Shown: positions 1 to 12,200 of the stretch, in pieces
Numbering within the stretch: the first letter of the stretch is position 1
How the letters are laid out: each line of letters opens with the position of its first letter
From: Camillea tinctor
Lineage: Eukaryota; Ascomycota; Sordariomycetes; Xylariales; Xylariaceae
NCBI GenBank assembly: GCA_022578605.1
Contig: MU394154.1
Coordinates: 26,651 to 90,650 of the forward strand
Length of the DNA stretch: 64,000 nt
Direction of reading: 5' to 3'
Translations under genes and position numbers: made by a program
Notes under the pieces: generated by a model
What the model was told of the DNA's origin: nothing
The model's database searches: none
The model's input: only the letters and a program-made list of their open reading frames with translations

Positions 1-360
1 CTACAGCTGACCTAGATAATCAAAATGGATTCTTCTAATGTGGAATTGCAAACGTATAATCCATCATTGTTCCGTAGAACGAGGGGCCGAGATACAGTCT
101 TTCATGGATAAAAGTACGGGTTCCGTTTTCAGGAATAATATATCCTTTCATCCTTCAAAGGCCACGATTGTTCCGGTAATTCACGGTTAGCCTTTGTCAG
201 TGATTAAGGCATTGGAACCCGAACTACTATGCGAAGCACACCACAACAGTGATGAGAAAGGTTTTTCGCCTTCTGCTTGATTCATAATCTACCTACCAGC
301 GTTTATATTTTTCACGTCTCACTGATCGTTTCTACATTGTAAGCAATTCAATTATCAAAC
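1..360. other. Intergenic DNA upstream of the first gene
   Basis: No open frame of useful length and no recognisable RNA gene is seen here. It is presumably the promoter and 5' leader of the gene that starts at 361; the ATG is preceded by an A-rich context ending in CAAAC. Confidence 0.5.
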
Positions 361-1242
361 ATGTCGCTCCTTTCGTTCCTTGCGCCGCCACCGGAAACCT
401 CTGGGCCACTCCTCACGCAAGCCCATCTCGATGAGTTTGCTCAGTTCGAGGGCATGGACAACGGGCTGTGTTGGCGCTGCGGACACCAGACCAATGACGA
501 AGAGGATTGCTCCTTTTGCGGGAGGTCCTTCGAGGAGCAGTTCGAGGACTTCGAGGATTTCCACGACCCCGCGGGTCCCAAACCCTGGGAAAGTGATGCC
601 GAGGACGACGGGGACGGGCCCACGGGCCCCACGATTCAGAGGCCCAGCAACAGAGCCAGGAATCGCTTCTTGCCTCCGGACGAGGCGGACGAGGCGGACG
701 TCATCGCGCCCAAGAAGCGTAGAACCCATATAAAGCAACGTGAGGCCATGATTAAGCTCGCGATGAAACTTCTCCAGGACGAGAAAGATAGGGGTGAGTT
801 AGTTGTCGTTATTTTTGCCTGCATATCTCGTGACCACCGCCCCCCACCACCATCCCTTTTTTCTGTCCCTGTCTCTCAAAGATCGAGAACGAAGGGTAAC
901 TTTCTCCACCTCTGACGTTTTCGGGCAGTGAACCGAAACGGCCGCTCCGAGGCGCTCGGCAACTTCATGGTATCGGACGACCCTGTGGATCCCTTCAGCA
1001 AATCACGGCTGCCCGAGTTTCGGCCGTACGAGTCGACGGCGGGGTACGTGACAACCCAGGGCACTGGCTTAAGCATGGCGCAAGCTGCAAGCACGGCCAA
1101 GGCATTCATCCCCACGCTAGGTGTGCCCCCGCCGATGAAGCCCACCATCGGCACCAAGGAGGAGGTGCTCGAGCTCTTCCCGGAAGGTGCCCTCAACCCG
1201 TTTCCAAATAGTGGTCCACCTCCAAACCAGGCGTTCTTCTAG
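361..1242 (+). CDS. Unrecognised small acidic protein with a Cys4 zinc-ribbon-like motif
   Basis: Two exons, 361-793 and 929-1242, join in phase through a GTGAGT donor and a GGGCAG acceptor to give 248 residues. I do not recognise the family. Visible features are four cysteines at about residues 37, 40, 50 and 53 (CWRC ... CSFC), which could bind one zinc; a very acidic stretch around 58-85; a basic KKRR cluster at about 118-121 that may be a nuclear localisation signal; and a helical stretch just before the intron. The second exon is Pro/Gly rich. The combination suggests a nuclear, possibly zinc-binding protein, but no activity can be assigned. Longer antisense frames across exon 1 are shadows of its GC-rich codons. 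Confidence 0.7.
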
Positions 1243-2358
1243 TTTATAAATAGTCATTTCTCCTTTTTTTCTTTAAGGGAGGGAAGTGAACGAAGCCGTC
1301 AAGGTTTCATTGAACGGATTATCGTCCTTCCTGGCCACTCCTCAAGATTGAGAGCACGCGAATTGGTTAGCCTAGGGCGTCTGTGATGATTTCGTTTAGA
1401 GAGAAGGCGGAAGAGGAATGAGGGGCTTTAATAATTATTATTATTTTGAAATATTAGACACAAGCACATGCCATTGTGGACTTGGACGTTCTAACATCTG
1501 TAGTTTTAATTTGGTTTGCTCTAGGTCTCATAATAATGAGTATAACTCCTCATATAATTTGATCTCTTAGCCGTTGCCATTCTACGCTGTCTAGGTAAAG
1601 CTGTTGTGGTAGGTAATTACGGAATGCACAGAATGCACAGAATGCCTCATAATCTATTCCTCATTTGTAAAGTTTTTCTTATGTTGACATCAGAGGGCTA
1701 ATAAGAACTTTGTCATTCCGTTCTCAAAATGTCGAAATCATTACTCAAATACAATAGGCAGTATTAGCAAAACCCTACATTGTTACCCAGAACTGCGTCC
1801 TCTTCCAACTGCAATTGGACTTTAGATTGAAATCTTCACAATTAGTGAACCTACTGTTCATTATGTTCTAATCCAATCTCATCATACCATTATTGAGTCA
1901 GTCTGAGAAACAGACCATATAAGCTGCTCCATCAGGTAGCTATATAGATAATCTCAACTAGCCAAACTAAAGCTAGCTATTCCCTATTTTACCTCCTTGC
2001 AAAACAATCCATCAGCCACCACATGGGTGATATTCAAAAGAGAGCGATTTAGGGGAACAAAAGAAAAGTGATATTGACAGCAATGAAAGAGATTTACCCT
2101 TACATTTGTGAAGGGCTAGTGTCGCTTTCATCAATCTTGATCTGGTTCCGGTTAAGCCCTCATTGTCAAAGAAACAAGTTACCAATAAAGCATGTCTTCC
2201 CATGTGTTAAGACAATTGTTTAACTACAAATTTCGGTGTAGTTCACAGCTACTCGCGTCAAGGGCTTCGTGGTAAATCGACTCTTTTCCCTCTAGACAAG
2301 AGGATCGACCTATCATATCGTTCCAGTTGTTCTCCGACGTATTCGGCACGACCTAAAA
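1243..2358. other. AT-rich intergenic DNA
   Basis: No supported gene. Near 1621-1645 there is a short direct repeat (two and a half copies of a 10-base unit, GGAATGCACA). The minus-strand open frame at 2012-2203 has no recognisable features and ordinary intergenic composition. Confidence 0.5.
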
Positions 2359-2761
2359 ATGGCTACCGCTGCGTTGTCCTTCGACAGCCTTCCGCAAGAT
2401 CTTGCGAACTCGTTCGGCAATGAGGCCTTCGGGGGCGATCCGCCTCCGCCTCCAAGTCAGGTCATCGGAATGATCTTACCGCTCTTACGGGAAGATCTCG
2501 CGATGCGCTATAGAACCCTCCTCACCGGCATAGTGGAGGACCCTTGGTTCACCTGGGTCGACGATGCATGGTATGATGGGGTGAAAACGCGGCGTGACCG
2601 AATAAATAAGGAAATTCATTGGCCGAGTTTCCAGGGCTACTTATTTATGCTTCGGGCACTTCACGTCCCGTCCATAGGTGACGACTTTAGAGACGAAATG
2701 ACGGAACTTTACGAAGCCCTTTTTAGGATACGGGTCGGGGAAGCTAGTAGAATAAGTATGC

Positions 2762-2800
<39 letters not shown>

Positions 2801-3525
2801 CCTTTCCCGTATGACTACCGGTCAATTAAGCATGTGCTAATGTGAGACGGAAAAAAGTTAGCAGGGCACTGGAAGAGGATCCAGCCAGCAATGATGAGGA
2901 TAAACGGACAGATGAGGCGAAACGGTTCAGCTGGATTATCCGGGTTATTAATGGTTTCACAGGTTGGAAAAACGATATGAGCTACAATGTTAGACTTATT
3001 ATGCGCGAAACTCGACCCACGATGGAATACCTGGCCAGAAGGGAAAATATGGCAGCAGTGGCGAATTGCTACGAAGCTTTCCTCGATTCCAGTCTGCTCC
3101 TTATAGATGATGCAGGTGTACTTCCAGCTTGGCGGGCGACCGTAAACAGACTATGGTTATCGGTGGTGACCCACCAAATAGGGAGAGATCCCAGATTCAC
3201 CCAGGTGACGACTCGGGCTATACAGACAGCTGATACTGTATTCGTGAATGTACTCAGTCAGCACTGGCGGGACGCGCCCCCTATCACACCACATGTCGGG
3301 ACACTTCCACCACCCATGCCACATGTGTACCCCAGATCGCGCGTAGCTGATCATTTCCGAATTCTCCAGAGAGATATACCACCAAGACTCTTCTTCAATG
3401 GCTACGTAAACGATAACAAGATGATATATGATCCAAACGATCCCAACGGTCCCGGCTGGAGAATTGCTCCTTTCAGTTACCAGTTCAACACGAGCCACGG
3501 GAATGGTGTGCCGTCCGGAACATAG
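2359..3525 (+). CDS. Unrecognised protein, about 348 residues, two exons
   Basis: Exon 1 runs from 2359 to about 2755 and stops at a GTATGC donor. The intron carries a long CT microsatellite and a CTAAT branch-like sequence near 2837. The second open segment ends at 3525. The acceptor is uncertain: the neat GCAG at 2861-2864 leaves the frame one base off, while the AG at 2874-2875 keeps it open and gives about 348 residues. The protein begins with a Pro-rich N-terminus (GGDPPPPPSQ) and is otherwise mixed helical with many aromatics. I see no membrane segment, signal peptide or known motif. The coding potential looks real because the two segments share style and both end cleanly, but no function can be given. 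Confidence 0.55.
2764..2799. repeat. (CT)n microsatellite inside an intron
   Basis: About 15 uninterrupted CT dinucleotides lie directly after the exon 1 donor of the gene at 2359-3525. Length variation here would not change the protein. Confidence 0.9.
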
Positions 3526-3795
3526 CAAAATATTGTACCTTACCTTGGGGGCTTACATGGTCTAGTATTCGGGTTAAAAAAAACATAAACATATGTACAA
3601 TATATATATCTCGAAGTTGTATCTCCACGTTTATTTTACTGCATCATTCGATTACTATAGGGTTAGGTAGACAGGCAGATAGGTTTCTAGTCCTAGATTT
3701 CCCTTTATTTATTTATTTTTAATCTTTTCTTCCCAGTCTTTTTTTCTTCCTCACTCTCACACTCTCACACTTCCTTCCGTCTTCACGTCTGCTAC

Positions 3796-4527
3796 ATGCT
3801 TTCTCCCAGAATGCCACCGGTAATCGACTTTGACCAACAAAGCTACTGGCGCGAGCGCTTCACCTCAGAAATGGGCTTCGAGTGGCTAGTGCCGTCCCCC
3901 ACCTTCATGTCCTTGATCGAGCCTCTTCTTCTCTCCTCTTCCTCCTCCTCCTCCTCCTCCTCTTCTCCCCCGCAGTCGAAGAAGATCCTACAACTAGGCT
4001 CGGGCACGAGCGACCTACAGAACTGCCTCCGCGCCCGCGGCTACTCTGACGTGACCAACGTCGACTACGAGCCGCTGGCGCTCGAGCGCGGGCGTGCGAT
4101 CGAACAGCGCGAGTTCGGCGACGTGCGCACCCGGTACGTGCTCGCGGACGCGAGGCACCTGGTGCGCGACCTCAGGCGGCGCATGGGGGAGGATGAGGGG
4201 GGGCCACAAGGGGAGCCGCTCTTCGATGTGGTGGTGGACAAGAGCACAGCGGACGCGGTGGCGTGCGGGGGCGCCGAGGCGGTGCTGGCCATGGCGGCGG
4301 GGGTGTGGGGGTGTCTCGCCGGGGGCGGTTGCTGGGTCTCGCTTAGCTACTCGGCTTCGCGGTTCAATGTGCCGGGTCTGCCGTTCGATGTTGAGGTCCT
4401 CGGCAAGATTCCGACGCCCAAGCGCACCGACAATGATCCAGAGGTGTATCACTGGTGCTATCTGCTGAGGCCTAAGGAGGTTTGTGTATTAAATCTTGCA
4501 CTCCGTCTTGGAGAGGTCGGTTATTGA
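3796..4527 (+). CDS. Class I SAM-dependent methyltransferase, eEF1A-KMT/METTL13-like
   Basis: A single-exon protein of 243 residues. Motif I is ILQLGSGTSDL at about residues 65-75 (the GxGxS/N nucleotide loop). An acidic residue ends the second strand (NVDYE, about 89-93), and post-motif DVVVDKSTADA at about 145-155 matches the DxVxDKGTLDA signature of the METTL13/EEF1AKMT4 group. That group transfers methyl from S-adenosylmethionine to protein lysines or termini, often on eEF1A; the substrate here is inferred only from family resemblance. A poly-Ser run at about 47-58 is encoded by TCC repeats and probably sits in a loop before the fold. Met6 is an alternative start. GC-rich codon use produces several antisense shadow frames. 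Confidence 0.8.
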   Translation: MLSPRMPPVIDFDQQSYWRERFTSEMGFEWLVPSPTFMSLIEPLLLSSSSSSSSSSSPPQSKKILQLGSGTSDLQNCLRARGYSDVTNVDYEPLALERGRAIEQREFGDVRTRYVLADARHLVRDLRRRMGEDEGGPQGEPLFDVVVDKSTADAVACGGAEAVLAMAAGVWGCLAGGGCWVSLSYSASRFNVPGLPFDVEVLGKIPTPKRTDNDPEVYHWCYLLRPKEVCVLNLALRLGEVGY

Positions 4528-5248
4528 ATAGAAGCACTGTGTGGTACCTGACATATCTACCCCGGGTTGGTACCTGCTTAACCACCCGTTTTTCGGCACT
4601 TTAAATGAAGCTATCACCCGTCACGCTATCCTACTATTCTACTACATATTGTACCTAACCTACCTAGTTGACCCTAAGGTGGAGCGCCCCTCCCCTAGAA
4701 ACCCTAGCTACTTCTAGGTGTATGTAGTAGTGTACACCAGATAGGTACCTAATGCTGGTAATAGTCGGGTAAGGTTAAACGTCGCCCCACTATTAAGGGG
4801 ACACCAACTCTAGTTGTAGAGCAGGGTCACCCCTCGTTTAATGCGTTGATGACTTCATCGTTTCATGCCGCCAGATCCAATCCTCGCCTGACTGATGCAA
4901 GCCCGGACCTCTTGATTGGTTGTTGAGCTCACACGACACAACGTTTTGCTACTTCCATGTGTCAATTTTATGATGACGAGTAACTTCTTTCTCCAGAAAT
5001 GATTTCATTATTTGTATGTGCATTTTCTTGTTTGCTTATGTTTTTTCCTTCCTCTTCCTCCTCCTCCTCCTCCATCTTCGTCACCGATGTCCGCCCTCCT
5101 TAACGTAGTACTATACCCTAGGTAATAAAACATCCGACCTGAACAACCTATGCAAACAAAGCTTCCCATCCCCCTCTCTCCCCCCGATCCCTTTGATGCA
5201 GGCACTCACTCACTCACTCATTCACTCCCTTCAACATAAATCGTCAAC
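4528..5248. other. Intergenic region, probable promoter of the C2 protein
   Basis: No gene seen. It holds pyrimidine-rich tracts and a (CACT)n run at about 5205-5222 directly upstream of the start codon at 5249, which are plausible core-promoter or leader features of the downstream gene. Confidence 0.4.
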
Positions 5249-8200
5249 ATGGCCAACTACGATGTCTTTGAGAATAACAATACCCGAGAGCGAGACTATG
5301 GAGGCCCACATAGTGCTAAGCATCCTATCCCAACCATCCAAGGTTACAGACAGCATAGAAGAGAGCTAGAAGGCCAAGTAGAAGATGAAGAACAAGCCCA
5401 GCTAGGGCCTGAAGACGATTCCAAACCCAAACGAGCTTATCAGTCTGCTAAAGCAGCCATTCGAGGCGAAGATAGACCAAGGACACGACATGATCCCTAT
5501 CCCACCTCGAATCACAACTATGCCGAACCTCCACCATCGCAGCAAACAGTCTCCGAAGAAGGGTTCGCACAAGACGTAAAAGATGACGAATCGAGCTCGA
5601 ACGAAGGCCAACAGGGCAAGTCGGCCACAGAAGCCGCCGCAAGCTCGACCGATCCCAAAGAAAAACGGAAGGCAATGAAGAAAATCAAGAGACAAGGTGG
5701 AGGCCGCGAGGTTACCGACCCTGTCACTCACTTGCCAATTACCATACATGACCAGACAGACAAGGACTTGAGCTCTGTACCTGAGAATGACCCCGAACCT
5801 GGCACACACCATTTCACCGCCACCGGCCCTCAGGGCGCATCTAAATCGGAGACAGAGCTGAAGGCAGAGAGGGAAAGGTTGCAAAGGGGTCACAATGGTA
5901 TGCAGAGACTATTTCCTCCTCCAAACTTCGAGCACACAAAACAGGAGCTGGCAACTGTGTATCAGCAAGCCGTGTGCGCAGGCATCTCCGTGATCAGTGT
6001 TCTCGCTGCTGTCCTGTTTATACTGCCGGGGCCACTTTCTGGCCACACATCGGCTGCCCTACCAGTCGATAAGATCGCCTGGTTTCCGCGCCTGTCCACC
6101 ATGCTGAGCGTCACCTCTTTCGTGGGAATAGGCGCGGCAACGGTGCTTGGCATGGGAAGGTGGGTCAACAGGAAGACCGCTGAGATCTTCGATGACGAGA
6201 CCTGGGATGCTGCGCGGCGCGAGGAACAAGCTGTCTTGGGCAATGATGAGGAGTTGCCCGAGTCGGTGCAGTGGTTGAATAGCCTCTTCTCCGCTATCTG
6301 GCCCTTGGTCAACCCAGACCTCTTTGCCTCCTTAGTCGACCAGATTGAGGATATCATGCAGGCATCGTTACCAACAGTGATCAAGATGGTTAGCGTTGAC
6401 GATATGGGCCAAGGAAGTGAAGCCATTAGAATACTTGGAGTTCGTTGGCTCCCCACCGGGGCAGCGAGCCGATCGGTCGGGTCTGATGGACAGCTTTGCA
6501 ACGATGACAAGTCAAAATCTACAGATCGGACAAACCCACAGGACGCCCAGGATAATGTAACAACTATGGATAACGTTGATCAGAGTGAGGATCAGACTGG
6601 AAAACCCCCGAAACAGCAAGAACAGGATCAAGCTGCCATACGGGAAGGAATGGAAGCTGAGGAGGGCGATTTTGTCAACCTTGAACTTGCTCTTGCCTAC
6701 CGAAGCCGGTCTTCCGGTAGATCAATCAAGGCGAAATCTAAGAATGCTCACCTATATCTCAAATTCTACCTACCTGGCGGTGTCGCTGTTCCCGTCTGGG
6801 TAGAGCTCCGAGGCATCATAATGACAGTTCGTCTACGATTGCAGCTCACTCCCGACCCGCCCTTCATTTCCTTGTGTACCATGACATTCCTCGGCCAGCC
6901 TAAGGCGAGTCTCTCTTGTGTGCCATTATCGAGGCGTGGCCTGAACTTGGCGGACGTGCCCCTTATCTCATCCTTCGTCAACTCGGCGATTGATGCTGCT
7001 CTAGCCGAGTATGTGGCACCTAAGAGCTTGACACTGAACCTAAAGGATATGCTTGTGGGAGAAGATTTCAAGAAAGACACGATAACTCGTGGCGTTATTT
7101 GGATCTTCGTGAAACGAGCTCGTGGCTTCAAACAAGGGGACGGTGGTATTGGTCCGATGCAAGGATCGAGCGACGCGTATGTAACTGTTTCGTGGGGCAA
7201 GTTTGGCAAGCCAGTAGCTGCAACTCGAATTATCGTGGAGGAAAATGAACCTAGCTGGTACGAGTATGCCAGTATCCTAGTGACACCGGAGGAAGTGAAT
7301 GCTGAAGAGAAGCTACGCATACAGCTGTGGGATTCAGATAAATGGTCTGCCGATGATGACTTGGGCCGCGTTGAATTAGATTTGAAGCGTTTGATGAGAG
7401 ATTCTAAAACCTTAAACAGAGTCCAAGACCGTGAAGACCGTCTAATTGGTCAAGATCCCGATGAGAAGATGCCTGGCTCTCTGGTCTGGTCTGTTGGGTA
7501 TTTTTCTAAGACGAGAATAACAGAAAAACAGCTTCAGCAGCAGACAATAAACGGGAACGTTCGCACGAAGGAGCAACTGAAGCAGTATGTCTCAGACAAC
7601 GCCGAGCATAAATTAAGAGAATCAGGCAAGCCTTCCGATGACGAGGAAATACGGCAGCAAAAGTCACAGGACTACAAAGAAATGGAGGACTCCATGATCA
7701 TCTCTGCGCCACCGAGCGACGGGTATGTGTCAGGAGTTCTCAGCATCCAGATTCATAATATCACAGGACTTGAAGTCCAAAACCTTCAAAAGCGGGAAAA
7801 GAATGGGAGTGGTGATGACGAGGATGAGGCTGAACAGTCTGATGATATGCCTGACAGTTATTGCACAATCATCCTTAATCACAAAAAGATATTCAGGACG
7901 AGAACAAAGCCCAAAAACTCAAAACCCTTTTTTAATGCCGGGACTGAACGTTTCGTTAGGGATTGGAGAGACACAGAGATTATCGTTAGCGTTCGGGACT
8001 CTCGAGAACGAGAAGATGATCCGTTAATTGGTATGGTGTACCTTCCACTAGCTAACGTATTCTCGAAGAGGAGCCAAGTCATGGAAAATTACCCTCTCAT
8101 AGGTGGCATTGGTTATGGAAGAGCTCGCATTAGTATGGTGTGGAGGAGTGTAGAAATCAAACTCCCTCCCAATATCAGAGGCTGGGACTACGGCACCTTG

Positions 8201-9223
8201 CAAGTCTGCCGAATCTCCCCTAAGGCCGGTCTTCCTGATGGCATCACTAGCCACCGGATCAAGGCTCGCACCAACTTGGGCCGAGCCAAAATCTACCCCC
8301 AGGATGGCCAATGGAGCACACAGGGCGATAACGGCCAAGCAGATGTATTCCTGGCCGTTCGTAAGCGATATTCTTCTCCCCTCGTTATTGAATTTCGTGA
8401 GTCAACCTTAGGCTCTGATAAGACGACATATTTCTCTGTGCTCTGGCTCCACGAACTGGTTGATGAGGAAAAAGAAACCAAAACGTTGAAAATCTGGAGA
8501 GGTGGAAAGGATGGGCTTCGCCGTGCTCAATCGTGCTATGAGTACAATGGCATGAGTGAAGGCGAACAGCCTCTAGGCGAGGTCGAGATCGAGGTCAAAT
8601 TCTGGCGTGGCCTCTCTGGATATCACAAAGGGTACGCCTCGCAAGCGAAAAATAGAGACATGCGCGACGTGATGGAATGCCTCGATACTATCACAGATGA
8701 GGGACTTGACGAAGGGAGCATCGAATCGGATAATGACGACGATGACGACGACGACGATAACGATGTTGATTCAAGCAAGGACGATACTCGAAAAAAGAAG
8801 CTCCGGGTTCACACGAACGATGATTCGTCAGCATCAAGCTCAGACGACGAAGATAACAATGGCAGCAATGGTCGTACAGGATCTAGACCGCCGAGCTCAT
8901 CATCCCGATTATCTCTGCACGACTTCAAGAAAGTCAAGAACATGTTCCGGAGCCCGGTAGATGGAGCAACATCGGGAGCTGCCTCGGCGCTGGCACCGGG
9001 CCATAACGACCCGGATGACGGCTCCAGGGGCCTGCGGTCCCAGTTGCGTGACTACAAGGATCACCACAAGCAGCTGCACCGAAAACATCGTGGTATCATG
9101 CAGTGGCGCGTAGCCCGTGAAGCAGATCACCTCGGCGGTAAGTTTAGCAGACTGAAGGGGAATATCAGTGGGATTTTCCATCACGGGGAGAAGGATGAGG
9201 TGGGGATTGAGACGGAAGTTTGA
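5249..9223 (+). CDS. Large membrane-anchored SMP/C2-domain protein, Mug190/tricalbin-like
   Basis: A 1324-residue intronless frame. The first 230 residues are charged and disordered. Two hydrophobic segments follow at about 242-260 and 284-302, forming a hairpin-like membrane anchor. Next comes an SMP-type segment starting near LPESVQWLNSLFSAIWPLV (about 335) and running to about 620. A C2 domain at about 630-750 has SSDAYVTVSWG and LWDSDKWSADDDLG, including Asp residues suited to calcium binding. A second C2 domain at about 835-960 has PDSYCTIILN and VRDSREREDDPLIG. The C-terminus has poly-Asp and Ser-rich tracts. The order TM-SMP-C2-C2 is that of tricalbins and fission yeast Mug190, which tether ER to plasma membrane and move lipids between them. 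The exact cellular role here is inferred. Confidence 0.85.
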   Translation: MANYDVFENNNTRERDYGGPHSAKHPIPTIQGYRQHRRELEGQVEDEEQAQLGPEDDSKPKRAYQSAKAAIRGEDRPRTRHDPYPTSNHNYAEPPPSQQTVSEEGFAQDVKDDESSSNEGQQGKSATEAAASSTDPKEKRKAMKKIKRQGGGREVTDPVTHLPITIHDQTDKDLSSVPENDPEPGTHHFTATGPQGASKSETELKAERERLQRGHNGMQRLFPPPNFEHTKQELATVYQQAVCAGISVISVLAAVLFILPGPLSGHTSAALPVDKIAWFPRLSTMLSVTSFVGIGAATVLGMGRWVNRKTAEIFDDETWDAARREEQAVLGNDEELPESVQWLNSLFSAIWPLVNPDLFASLVDQIEDIMQASLPTVIKMVSVDDMGQGSEAIRILGVRWLPTGAASRSVGSDGQLCNDDKSKSTDRTNPQDAQDNVTTMDNVDQSEDQTGKPPKQQEQDQAAIREGMEAEEGDFVNLELALAYRSRSSGRSIKAKSKNAHLYLKFYLPGGVAVPVWVELRGIIMTVRLRLQLTPDPPFISLCTMTFLGQPKASLSCVPLSRRGLNLADVPLISSFVNSAIDAALAEYVAPKSLTLNLKDMLVGEDFKKDTITRGVIWIFVKRARGFKQGDGGIGPMQGSSDAYVTVSWGKFGKPVAATRIIVEENEPSWYEYASILVTPEEVNAEEKLRIQLWDSDKWSADDDLGRVELDLKRLMRDSKTLNRVQDREDRLIGQDPDEKMPGSLVWSVGYFSKTRITEKQLQQQTINGNVRTKEQLKQYVSDNAEHKLRESGKPSDDEEIRQQKSQDYKEMEDSMIISAPPSDGYVSGVLSIQIHNITGLEVQNLQKREKNGSGDDEDEAEQSDDMPDSYCTIILNHKKIFRTRTKPKNSKPFFNAGTERFVRDWRDTEIIVSVRDSREREDDPLIGMVYLPLANVFSKRSQVMENYPLIGGIGYGRARISMVWRSVEIKLPPNIRGWDYGTLQVCRISPKAGLPDGITSHRIKARTNLGRAKIYPQDGQWSTQGDNGQADVFLAVRKRYSSPLVIEFRESTLGSDKTTYFSVLWLHELVDEEKETKTLKIWRGGKDGLRRAQSCYEYNGMSEGEQPLGEVEIEVKFWRGLSGYHKGYASQAKNRDMRDVMECLDTITDEGLDEGSIESDNDDDDDDDDNDVDSSKDDTRKKKLRVHTNDDSSASSSDDEDNNGSNGRTGSRPPSSSSRLSLHDFKKVKNMFRSPVDGATSGAASALAPGHNDPDDGSRGLRSQLRDYKDHHKQLHRKHRGIMQWRVAREADHLGGKFSRLKGNISGIFHHGEKDEVGIETEV

Positions 9224-12200
9224 GAGTAGTTCGACGACGGCTATGGTGTTAGGTACGCGCTGAAGGACGAAAGGCATGGGTCCTGTTATTCGTATGCAAG
9301 GCAATTCTTGGAAGCATATACTCTGATTAGAAGAAAGGCTTTAGCTTGGAGGAGAACCCATTGAACTGGCTGTGATATTGATGATTACACGGAACGCTAA
9401 TACATAGGAACCTATATTTGCTGCCAGTGGCCAACTATCTTAATCTACCCCCTTGTCACATGCAGAATTCATTTCCTCTTAAAATAAACACGTAGGCTAG
9501 GTACATATCTAACTTCTAAATCCCCCTAAATCTAAGATATGGGCCTAGCAAATCAATTTACTCGTAACTTAACTTTATATTTATGTAGGTCATAGATCTT
9601 TAGAACCCCCGGGACTAGTCGATCTTCACTTTATATTACCCTCACCTAGGCTTCGGTGTTGGCTCTGTAACGAGGTCTTCCCGTACAAGTGAATTTTGAT
9701 TTCAATATATTGTAGAGATAGACGAAGTATGTGAAGTTAGTAATATTCAGAATGCGGATAAATTTGATATTTGACGACATGGCCTTTCTAGTATTTTGCT
9801 CATCCTCGGGTTTCTATCTATACCATCATCATTCACCTACTTCCCCAGATTCAACCCCCCCCATCTCTTTATGTATATAGACACTCTTCCCTACTTGCTG
9901 ACACAGTGAAATGACCTTAACTTCAAAGAATTTGATGTACCTATTCTATCTTCACCTAGTCAAGATTCCTATGGGATGACGTGCGCGTATATCGATGGAG
10001 GGACAGGTTGGAGGTGGACCGGACGTAAGTAATGCTTGCTAGCTCTTCGGTTCCCAGGGTTTCGGCAAGTCCGATTCGTGAAGACAGTCGTAAAGAACGT
10101 ATAGATGGAAACTTCCCAGATCTTTCTAATCTGTGGGACTTGATCTGGATCAGGGTTGAGGCTAGTTACCGAGAGGTGCGATATGGTGTTTATTACGGTA
10201 TAGGCTTTCGACGGCGGTAGCTGATGTTGTAGAGGATTAGGACCAAAGTATGTCACATGCGCAGTTGCTATTCACCTCGGAAGATCTCTTAGGTCTTCCA
10301 TTGTCCTAGCCATAGCGTTGGTAGCGAGGCCTCGGTATAGTCTGATGAGAAGGTGGTAATTCACGGCCTGCGCATTGCATATTCTCTTATGATCAACATG
10401 TATGTACTATTCTTGCCTGTCTATCAATCTATCCATGGTTAAGGGAGTGACTCGGCCATCGTCACATTTTCGTAATGCTACCCACTCATGAGTAGATCGA
10501 CAGAGAAACGTCATTCATCATCACAAACCCTACCTATTTCAGAAGCGGCTCTTTTCCCCACGTGCCGCGCACACGAGAATGGAAAACATAATAGGGTAGG
10601 TAAATAGAAATGTTAGGCGACAGGGTTGCAATATACGTACATGCATACATACATACACACTGCACGCAGGCATGGGTAGACCACTACGTAACGACGCATG
10701 AAAACGTGGTACGAACTTCAGGTAAGGCTGGAAATGTCAACGGTAATAGGGACGCCATTATCGCCTGCCTGGGCCGAGAAGTAGGTAGGTGGGTAAATAG
10801 ATGAGATGAGATCAGACGAGACAAAGATGGGAGGTAGGTAGAATATTATGGGATCTTACTACGCTACATCTACCTACCTACCTATATACATGCATAATCA
10901 TAATACACTTCATATTTTCGTATCTACCTACCTTGCCGAGCATTTCCTTAGTTTGGTCCACTAACGCACCTATATGGCAGAAAGACATGGAATAAAAACT
11001 GAGACTTGACGGAATATTTGGAATATTAATAATACTATGGTAGGTAGGTAAGTAGAAAATTCGATGTTGAGGAGGTATTTACATTAGGAAGGGAAATCAT
11101 AATGAGCGGAGGGCCGGGGGTGGGGAGAGACCGGATCCTACGACGGCTACTAGACCTGTTCCAATGTTCGATAGTGGGTTCGAAAACATCCATCCACGGT
11201 CCAGCTCTCTCCCTTGTTAGGGCTGACTGAGTGGGCTGAAATGGGTGAGTCGATATATCTTTGGGGGCCAATGCAATACAAGGGAGGGGGGTGGGGGGGA
11301 GAGGGGATAAAAATAGGCAGGTAGGGTTATGGTGTAATACATATGAAAGAACACTGGTAGAATGATTATGCATGAATGCTTTCGAGGTGGAAGATTACTT
11401 GTGATAACCGATCGTGCGCAACAGGAAGTATTGCTGATTAATCCTACCCTACTTACATATAAAGGTAACCCTAGTTTTAACAGTTTCTCTACCTGACGAG
11501 CTATGTATTTACAAGCATCGGAAGCTGTGTACACCAGAAGCTGGGGCTGGATAGGAGATCTACTTTGATGGGATCATCGGGTATTTTTAGGTGATTGGGA
11601 GGAATTATCTAAAGAACGAACGGTAGCTGGTAGCAGGAAATAAAAAAGGATTGCTTGGGAGGACAACGCTTGATGGTGGCCTCCTGTCTTTGCATGGTAG
11701 ACCACGCAGGAGTGCGGCACAGAACGCGGTGTATTTCGTTCGTTCTTCAGGATTTCAGTATGTCCGTCCAAACGAGTCGCAAATGCCTAGAATTAATTCT
11801 CTCGCTGTCCAGGAAAATTCCGTCGGTCTGCCAGAGGGATCATTTAAGCTTGATATTACCTGGTTCAGGCTCGATGGAGCCTTGACGTTTGGGCGGTAGT
11901 GTAAATCACGGGTAGTGGTTATTATGGGGTGGCATGGGCCAGCACTACGATGCTTGGGTCTCCGCGTGTGGGGAGAGAAGGAGGACAATTGCAAAGGTCG
12001 CGTGGACCATGGAACTTGCAGGGGCTGTTAAAAGATCCGGTAGTATTGGATAGTCACGTCGTATGGACAAACATATGGGTTACCAGGTTTCAGGGGAGAC
12101 TAAATACTTACCTACTTATAGGTATGCATAACCTGATTCATGATGTAGTAAAATTTACGGCTTCATAGCAAGAACGGGTGCATCGACAGGCCTTGTCGAC

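Noticed and set aside
355..738. 127-residue minus-strand frame opposite the first gene
   Set aside because: Antisense shadow of a GC-rich exon; no motif, and the sense strand has splice sites and a zinc-like motif.
4015..4468. Long frames on both strands overlapping the methyltransferase
   Set aside because: Arg/Ser/Ala-rich shadows of GC-rich codons; only the 3796-4527 frame has methyltransferase motifs.
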